A DNA stretch of 64,000 bases, taken from NCBI GenBank assembly GCA_044507525.1, contig JBIQJM010000005.1, positions 1 to 64,000 on the forward strand, read 5' to 3'. The stretch comes from Zeimonas sp044507525. Lineage in GTDB: Bacteria > Pseudomonadota > Gammaproteobacteria > Burkholderiales > Burkholderiaceae_E. Every line of letters begins with the position of its first letter. The first letter of the stretch is position 1. A program made the translations under genes and the position numbers. Positions 55,069 through 61,202 of this stretch are shown here, one piece after another. The notes beneath the pieces were generated by a model. It saw only the letters and a list, made by a program, of their open reading frames with translations, made no database searches and had not been told where the DNA came from.

Positions 55069-57126
55069 TCAGGCGTCGACCCGCAGGATGAGATTGAGGT
55101 CGTCGTCCACGCAGGCGACGATGTCCGGTTCGATCACCACGGTCGTGTCGTCCTGCTCGACGATCGCCGGACCGTGGAGGGTGGTCCCGGGCGGCAGGCG
55201 CGAGCGTTCGTAGATCGGCGTGTCGACGAAGCCTCCCGCGAACCACACCTTTCGGCGGCCCAGGAGCGCGTCCGCGTCGGATCCACCGACCAGTCTGCGC
55301 AAGCCGGAGAAGTCGAAGCGGGAGCGAACGCCGATGATCGAGGTGCGCACGTTCGTGATCGACACCGGAAGGTCCAGCGCGATGCCGAAGGTCTGCGCGT
55401 AGCGCTGCGCGAAGACGGCGCGGATCGCGGCCACCGACCGCGGACGCTCGCCGAACTTCACGAGCAGCGCGTGCGTCTGGCCCGCGAACTGCATGTCCGC
55501 GCTGCACACCGCACGCACCTCCTCGATGAAATGCCTGCCCTCGTCGAGCACCTTCCTGCCGGCCTCGAACTGCTCGTCCCAGATGCGAAGCAGGGCCTCC
55601 TCGTTCGCGTCGTCGAGCTGCCGGTTGAAGGTCTGGACGAAGTCGTACTGCACGTTGCCCACCGCGCATCCGATCGCGCTCGTCAAGCCGGGGAAGTAGG
55701 GCACCAGCGTGCGGGCGATGCCCGTCTCCCGCATCACCGCGCCGGCATGCAGCGGACCGGCGCCGCCGAAGGCCACCAGCGTGAACTTCCGGGGGTCGTG
55801 CCCCTTCTCCACCGTCGCCAGCCGTATCGTTCCCGCCATGCGGGTGTTGGCCACGGTCACCACGGCCTCGGCCGCCGCCTGCGCGGACAGTCCCAGCGGC
55901 TTGCCCACGTCGTCCAGCAGCGCGCGCTCGGCCGCCTCGAGGTCGAAACGCAGCATCGAGCCGCCGATCGGGCGATCGACGTTGATGCGGCCCATCACCA
56001 GATTGGCGTCGGTGATCGTCGCCCGCGTGCCGCCCCTGCCGTAGGCCGCGGGCCCCGGATCGGCGCCGGCGCTCTCGGGCCCGATCTGCAGGAACCCGCC
56101 GCGGTCCAGCGACGCGATGCTGCCGCCGCCGGCGCCCACGGTGGTCATCTGGATCATCGGGATCTTCAGCACGATGCCGAAGTCGATCGTCGTTTCCGAG
56201 GTGAGATAGGGCTCGCCGTCGAGCACGACGGCAGCGTCGAGGCTGGTGCCGCCCATGTCGAAGGTGACGATGTCCCTGAAGCCCGCCCGGGCGGCGATGT
56301 AGTTGCCGCCGGTCACGCCTGCAGCGGGCCCCGACAGGATCGTGCAGGCCGGCTTCTCGCGCGTCGCGGCGACCGAAGAGATGCCGCCGTTGCTCTGGAC
56401 GATCGACAGCTGCGCATCGCAACCGTTGGCGCGCAGCTTCCCTTCGACGTCGCGCAGGTAGCGGTCGATCACCGGCTGCACGGCCGCGTTCAGCACGGTC
56501 GTCGAAGTACGCTCGAACTCCTTGATCTCGGGCAGCACGCTCGACGAACTGCAGACGAAGGCACCGGGCCAGCTTTCCCGGACGAGCTCGACGGCCCGGA
56601 TCTCGTTGGCGGGATTGGCGTAGGAATTGAGGAAGCAGATGGCCAGCGCCTCGGCGCCGAGCGAACGCAGGCGCTCGACTGCACGCGCGAGTGCCTCTTC
56701 GTCCAGCGGGATCAGCACTTCCCCGGTCGCGCTCACCCGTTCCTTCACTTCCAGGCGCATGTGGCGCGGCACGAGCGGCGTGAAGCTGCCGAACAGGCCG
56801 TAGGTCTGCGGCCGTTGGCGGCGGCGCATCTCGAGAACGTCGCGGAAACCCGGCGTGGTGACCAGGCCGACGATGCCGGTCTTGCGCTCGAGGACGGCGT
56901 TGGTGGCCATCGTCGTTCCATGGACGATGGTCGCGATACTGCCGAGCCTGTCATCGGTGATCCGGCGGATTCCGTTGATCAGCCCGTCGGCGCGATCGGG
57001 CAGCGTGGTGGGCGTCTTCACCACGGCGACCTCTCCGGTGCGCGGGTTCAGCGAGATCACATCGGTGAACGTCCCGCCGATGTCGATGCCGAGGACGAGC
57101 TGCCTGTCTCCCGTTTTCGTCGACAT
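55069..57126 (-). CDS. hyuA: Hydantoinase/oxoprolinase subunit A (HyuA type)
   Basis: 685 residues. The N-terminal actin-like ATPase domain begins GIDIGGTFTDVISLN, with FDMGGTSLDAAVV further on. Members include N-methylhydantoinase, 5-oxoprolinase, caprolactamase and acetophenone carboxylase, all of which use ATP to activate a carbonyl. The partner HyuB is 2 nt upstream. The substrate cannot be inferred from sequence alone. Confidence 0.9.
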   Translation of the reverse strand: MSTKTGDRQLVLGIDIGGTFTDVISLNPRTGEVAVVKTPTTLPDRADGLINGIRRITDDRLGSIATIVHGTTMATNAVLERKTGIVGLVTTPGFRDVLEMRRRQRPQTYGLFGSFTPLVPRHMRLEVKERVSATGEVLIPLDEEALARAVERLRSLGAEALAICFLNSYANPANEIRAVELVRESWPGAFVCSSSSVLPEIKEFERTSTTVLNAAVQPVIDRYLRDVEGKLRANGCDAQLSIVQSNGGISSVAATREKPACTILSGPAAGVTGGNYIAARAGFRDIVTFDMGGTSLDAAVVLDGEPYLTSETTIDFGIVLKIPMIQMTTVGAGGGSIASLDRGGFLQIGPESAGADPGPAAYGRGGTRATITDANLVMGRINVDRPIGGSMLRFDLEAAERALLDDVGKPLGLSAQAAAEAVVTVANTRMAGTIRLATVEKGHDPRKFTLVAFGGAGPLHAGAVMRETGIARTLVPYFPGLTSAIGCAVGNVQYDFVQTFNRQLDDANEEALLRIWDEQFEAGRKVLDEGRHFIEEVRAVCSADMQFAGQTHALLVKFGERPRSVAAIRAVFAQRYAQTFGIALDLPVSITNVRTSIIGVRSRFDFSGLRRLVGGSDADALLGRRKVWFAGGFVDTPIYERSRLPPGTTLHGPAIVEQDDTTVVIEPDIVACVDDDLNLILRVDA

Positions 57127-57128
57127 GT

Positions 57129-58787
57129 TCAGTCCCGGGTGGTTTCGGAGGTCACGTAGCCGAGGAGCCGGTCGAGCTCGCGCGCCGACCGCGGGCGGCG
57201 CCGGGGATCGCCGTAACCTCCTCCACCCGGAGTGCGCACCGTGACCCGGTCGCCGCGCTTCATCACGATCCGTTCGGCCTTGCTCTTGAGCGGGGGAACG
57301 AGGTCGGCGCCGCCCAGGTGATAGGTCAGGACGGAAGGCGCACCCGACCCGCCGCCCTTCACCCCGTACGGCGGGAAGACGGCGCGCTCACCGACGAAGA
57401 ACGACTCGGCGCCCTCGCAGAGGAGCTCGACCTCGTAGGTCGATCCCAGGCCGCCGCGAAACTCCCCGTCGCCTCCGGAGTCGGGGCGCAGCGCCCACTG
57501 GCGAAACCGCAGCGGAAAGCGCGCCTCGACCATCTCGACGGATGCGATGTAGGAGTTCGACAACGCGCTCGCGCTGTGGTTCATGCCGTCGCCGCGCGGC
57601 CCTCCCCCCAGGCCGCCGCCGAAGTACAGGAACGAGACGAAGGTCTTTCCCTCGTGCACTCCGCTGATCACCAGGCTGGCCACGGTGTTGAACGCGCAGC
57701 CCCACAGTTGCTCGGGTATCGCGCGCGCCATCGCGCCGCAGACGGCGTCGATGACGCGCAGCGACACCTCGGTATACGCGCCCACGGCTGCCGGCCAGCC
57801 GGCGCAGAGGAAGGACTCCGTCGCGGTGACGATGCGCACCGCCTGCATCACGCCGGCGTTGGCGGGAACGTCGGCGAAGATGTGCTTGATCGCCACGAAG
57901 CAGGCAGCCTCCAGCGTGGAGCGCGATATGTTGTACGCCCCGTTGCCGCGCCGGGTCGTGCGCGAGAAGTCCAGCGTCAGCTCGTCGCCGCGGACCAGGA
58001 CGTCGACGTTCAACTCGAGCGGCTCGGCGCTGACGCCGTCGTTGTCCAGGAAGTCCTGGAACGAATAGGTGCCGTCGGGAATGTCGCGGATCCGCTGTCG
58101 CAGCATCGCCGCGCTCCGGTCGATCAGCGTGTCGATCGCCGTTCCGACGACCTCCGCGCCGTACTCGTCGCACAGCTGCCGGATTCCCCGGGCGCCGAGC
58201 GAGAGCACCTGGATCTCCGACTGCAGGTCCGATGCCGCCCAGTCCGGAAGCCTCACGTTGGCCACGACGAGGTCGAGCACGTCCTGCAGGAGCACGCCCC
58301 CGGCGACGACCTTGACGAGAGGGATGCGCAGGCCCTCCTGGAAGATCGTGTTCGCTCCCGGGTTCCAGTTGCCGGGCGCGGGGCCGCCGATGTCCGTCCA
58401 GTGGCCGCACCCGCCCACGTAGCAGACGATCTCGCCCTCCACGAAGACCGGCGCGATCACCTTGACGTCCTGGACGTGCGTCCCCGCGATGTACGGATCG
58501 TTGATGAGGAACACGTCTCCGGGCTGGACGTCGCGCGCGGCACGCTGCTCGAGCAGGTGCTGGACGGCACGAGCCATCGCGCCGACGAAGATCGGGTGTC
58601 CGTGGGAGCCTTGCGCTACCGTGCCTCCGTGCACCGGGTGGTAGATGCCGTGACAGGCATCGTGCGAGTCCGCGATCACCGGGCTGAGCGCGGTCCGGAA
58701 CATCGTGAGGTCCATCTCGTCGGTGATCACCTCGAGCCGGGCGCGGATCACCGATAGCGTGACGTTGTCGATGCAGTCGCTTTGCAT
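57129..58787 (-). CDS. hyuB: Hydantoinase/oxoprolinase subunit B (HyuB type)
   Basis: 552 residues. FRTALSPVIADSHDACHGIYHPVHG, GDVFLINDPYIAGTHVQDVKVIAPVF and GPRGDGMNHSASALSNSYIASVE are HyuB signatures. It completes the ATP-dependent cyclic-amide hydrolase or carboxylase with HyuA. It is transcribed after the substrate-binding protein gene, with 31 nt between. Confidence 0.9.
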   Translation of the reverse strand: MQSDCIDNVTLSVIRARLEVITDEMDLTMFRTALSPVIADSHDACHGIYHPVHGGTVAQGSHGHPIFVGAMARAVQHLLEQRAARDVQPGDVFLINDPYIAGTHVQDVKVIAPVFVEGEIVCYVGGCGHWTDIGGPAPGNWNPGANTIFQEGLRIPLVKVVAGGVLLQDVLDLVVANVRLPDWAASDLQSEIQVLSLGARGIRQLCDEYGAEVVGTAIDTLIDRSAAMLRQRIRDIPDGTYSFQDFLDNDGVSAEPLELNVDVLVRGDELTLDFSRTTRRGNGAYNISRSTLEAACFVAIKHIFADVPANAGVMQAVRIVTATESFLCAGWPAAVGAYTEVSLRVIDAVCGAMARAIPEQLWGCAFNTVASLVISGVHEGKTFVSFLYFGGGLGGGPRGDGMNHSASALSNSYIASVEMVEARFPLRFRQWALRPDSGGDGEFRGGLGSTYEVELLCEGAESFFVGERAVFPPYGVKGGGSGAPSVLTYHLGGADLVPPLKSKAERIVMKRGDRVTVRTPGGGGYGDPRRRPRSARELDRLLGYVTSETTRD

Positions 58788-58818
58788 GGGGGTGTTCCGC
58801 GCTACTGCCGGGCCGGAT

Positions 58819-60060
58819 CTACTTCGCCGAGGCGACGTGCGGGCAGCCCCCGTCGGCCAGGGGCCTGAAGGCCTGCTCGCCGGGCGTCGACGTCACGTAC
58901 TCGTACAGGTCCCACTCCCCGGTCGAGTCCTTCGGGGCCTTGACCCTGAACAGATGCATCGGCAGCAGCACCCGGCCGTCCTCGCGAACCTTCGTTCCGT
59001 GATGGAAGAAGTTCTCGACCGGCATCTCGCGCATCTTCTGCGCCACCGCCAGGCCTTCGTCCGTGCCCGCGGCCGCCACCGCCTTCAGGTAGTGGTGGAC
59101 CCCGGCGTAGACGCCTGCCTGCACCATGGTCGGCGGACGGCCCTTGTTGCGTTCCATGAATCGGCGACTGAAGTCGCGCGTCTGCTCGTCCATGTTCCAG
59201 TAGAACGATTCGGTGATGTACGTGCCCTGGGCAACGGGCAGTCCGACCGCATGGATGTCGCTGATCATTCCCGACAGGCTGACCAGCTTCTTGCCGCTGT
59301 CGGCGATCTTGAATTCGGCCGCCTGCTTCAGCGCCTGGCTGAAATCGGTGCCGCCGTTCGCCAGGCCGATCACCTGGGCCTTGCTGGCGCCTGCGGTCAT
59401 CAGGAAGGACGAGAAGTCGTGGTTGCCGAACGGATGGCGGGCATTGCCGACGACGCTGCCGCCGTTCCTCGCGAGGAAGTTCGTGGCGTCCCGCTCGAGC
59501 GCCAGGCCGAAGGCGTAGTCGGCGGTCAGCATGAACCAGGTCTTGTAGCCCTGCTTGACCATCGCCGCGGTCGTGCTGTTCGACAGCCCGTAGGTGTCGT
59601 ACGCGAACTGGAATCCGGTCGGTGAACACGCCTTTCCGGTGAAGTCGCTCGACCCGGCCCCGGAGATCAGGAACACCTTCTTCCGATCGCGTGCGAGTTC
59701 CTGCACCGCGAGCGCGGCGGCGGACGAGGCCCCGTCGGCCACGGCGTCGAACTTGCCCGCATCGAACCACTCGCGAACGATGAGCGAGGCGAGATCCGGC
59801 TTGTTCTGGTGGTCGCCCGACACGATCTCGATCGTCGCGCCGTTGATTTTCCCGCCCAGGTCTTCCGCTGCCATCTGGGCCGCCAGCGTGGAACCGGGGC
59901 CGCCGGTGCCGGAATAGACGCCGCTCTGGTCGTTGATGATTCCGATGCGAATGACGTTGTCGGAGATCTGCGCAGAGGCCGAAGCCGCATACGCGAGAAC
60001 ACCGAGCACGGCGCCGCCGACCAATCGGGAAATGTGCGGGCGACTCTTTCGTCCGACCAT
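58819..60060 (-). CDS. ABC transporter substrate-binding protein (second)
   Basis: 413 residues with a signal peptide ending near SASAQ, then VIRIGIINDQSGVYSGTGGPGS, a Liv-type binding protein. The C-terminal CPHVASAK is unusual. No permease or ATPase genes adjoin it, so it may deliver its ligand to the fused Liv transporter 12 kb away. It is placed directly before hyuB, which suggests it binds the HyuAB substrate. Confidence 0.9.
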   Translation of the reverse strand: MVGRKSRPHISRLVGGAVLGVLAYAASASAQISDNVIRIGIINDQSGVYSGTGGPGSTLAAQMAAEDLGGKINGATIEIVSGDHQNKPDLASLIVREWFDAGKFDAVADGASSAAALAVQELARDRKKVFLISGAGSSDFTGKACSPTGFQFAYDTYGLSNSTTAAMVKQGYKTWFMLTADYAFGLALERDATNFLARNGGSVVGNARHPFGNHDFSSFLMTAGASKAQVIGLANGGTDFSQALKQAAEFKIADSGKKLVSLSGMISDIHAVGLPVAQGTYITESFYWNMDEQTRDFSRRFMERNKGRPPTMVQAGVYAGVHHYLKAVAAAGTDEGLAVAQKMREMPVENFFHHGTKVREDGRVLLPMHLFRVKAPKDSTGEWDLYEYVTSTPGEQAFRPLADGGCPHVASAK

Positions 60061-60140
60061 GATTCGTCTCCTCCTGCCTCTGGGGTAGCCGAGCTTAGCC
60101 GAGCCGTATCATGCGGGCAAAGGCTAATATGGCATCGATT

Positions 60141-60157
60141 CATGCAGTTTCTGCATG
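60141..60157. promoter_or_regulatory. LysR-type operator palindrome CATGCAG-TTT-CTGCATG
   Basis: A perfect 7-bp inverted repeat around TTT contains the T-N11-A pattern of LysR-family sites. It lies 81 nt upstream of the substrate-binding protein gene and 43 nt upstream of the LysR gene ATG. It is probably the autoregulatory and activating site for the divergent genes. Confidence 0.7.
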
Positions 60158-60199
60158 GTGATCCCACTGCCTCCGCTCGCTCGCATCCGACTCGACGCC

Positions 60200-61138
60200 A
60201 TGAAGCTCAACGAAATGAAATCGGTCCGGGCAGTCGTCCGAACCGGCTTCTCGATCTCGCGCACGGCCGAGGCGCTGCACGTCTCGCAGCCGGGCATCAG
60301 CCGCCACGTCATCGACGTCGAGGACGCGCTCGGCGTGCCGCTGTTCGTCCGAAGGAAGAACCGCCTGGTCGGGCTCACTTCGGCCGGTACGGTGCTGCTG
60401 CCGCTGATCGAGCGAATCCTCGACGGCGTCGAAGACCTGCAGCGCATCGCCGCCCAGTTCGCCTCCGGAGAGAGCGGCGGGCTGACGGTCGCGACCTCGC
60501 ACACGCATGCGAGGTACCTGTTGCCGTCCATCATCCAGCAGTTCATCGGCGAATTCCCGAACGCCGATCTGCGGATCCGGCAAGGCTACGTGAACCAGAT
60601 CGCCGAGTGGCTCGATGCCGGACAGGCGGATGTCGCCGTCTCGGCCGCGCCGGTCCGTTCGTTTCCCGAACTCGAGTTCCATCGTTTCAGCGAGATGAAC
60701 CGGATCGTGCTGGTGCCGAAAGGCCATCCGCTGCTGTCCACCCGCCGCCCTACGCTGCGCGACCTGGCGAACTGGCCGATCGTCACCTACGAGCGGGAAT
60801 ACATCGCCTACGCCGACATCATGGGTGCCTTCGAGAAGGCCGGACTGGAGCCGCGCATCGCTTTGAGCACGGGCGACACGGACATCATGAAGATCTATGT
60901 CCAGTGCGGCCTCGGCGTCGCCATCGTTTCCGATCGCGCCTACGATCCGAAGCTCGACAGGGAGCTCGCGACGGTGGACGCGCGCCGGTTGTTCCCGTCC
61001 ACGCCGGAGTACGTGGGCGTCAAGCGAGGCAGGCCGTTGAGCGTACAGGCGCTGCGCTTCATCGAACTGGTGGCCCCGACGCTCGGTTTCGGCAATGCGG
61101 GCTTCGCAGGATCCGGCAGCGAGGCGACGACATTCTGA
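60200..61138 (+). CDS. LysR-family regulator, CysB-like (right end of catabolic island)
   Basis: 312 residues from MKLNEMKSVRAVV. The HTH includes SISRTAEALHVSQPGISRHV, and the effector domain has TSHTHARYLLPSIIQQFIGEFP, close to CysB/Cbl (ATTHTQARY). A GTG at 60155 is rejected because it would lie inside the operator palindrome. Its TGA is followed at once by the dnaE2 SOS box. It is divergent from the substrate-binding protein and hyuBA genes, which it likely controls. Confidence 0.88.
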   Translation: MKLNEMKSVRAVVRTGFSISRTAEALHVSQPGISRHVIDVEDALGVPLFVRRKNRLVGLTSAGTVLLPLIERILDGVEDLQRIAAQFASGESGGLTVATSHTHARYLLPSIIQQFIGEFPNADLRIRQGYVNQIAEWLDAGQADVAVSAAPVRSFPELEFHRFSEMNRIVLVPKGHPLLSTRRPTLRDLANWPIVTYEREYIAYADIMGAFEKAGLEPRIALSTGDTDIMKIYVQCGLGVAIVSDRAYDPKLDRELATVDARRLFPSTPEYVGVKRGRPLSVQALRFIELVAPTLGFGNAGFAGSGSEATTF

Positions 61139-61158
61139 TACTGTATTGATATACAGTA
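61139..61158 (+). promoter_or_regulatory. SOS box (LexA operator) of dnaE2
   Basis: TACTGTATTGATATACAGTA is almost the ideal E. coli SOS box, with perfect CTGTAT and ATACAG ends. It starts on the base after the LysR stop codon and ends 17 nt before the first candidate dnaE2 start. Confidence 0.93.
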
Positions 61159-61172
61159 TTCCGCACGGCAGC

Positions 61173-61202
61173 GCCGTGCTCCCCCCCGCCGTGCTCCCCC
61201 GC
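61173..61202 (+). repeat. 15-bp tandem duplication carrying two candidate dnaE2 starts
   Basis: Two adjacent units (61173-61187 and 61188-61202) differ at one base. Each contains GTGCTCCCC, so both GTG codons (61176 and 61191) are in frame with dnaE2. There is no ribosome site before either. Confidence 0.75.

Noticed and set aside
60155..60199. Upstream GTG start for the right-hand LysR regulator
   Set aside because: It lies inside the operator palindrome, and the added residues do not match CysB-type N-termini.
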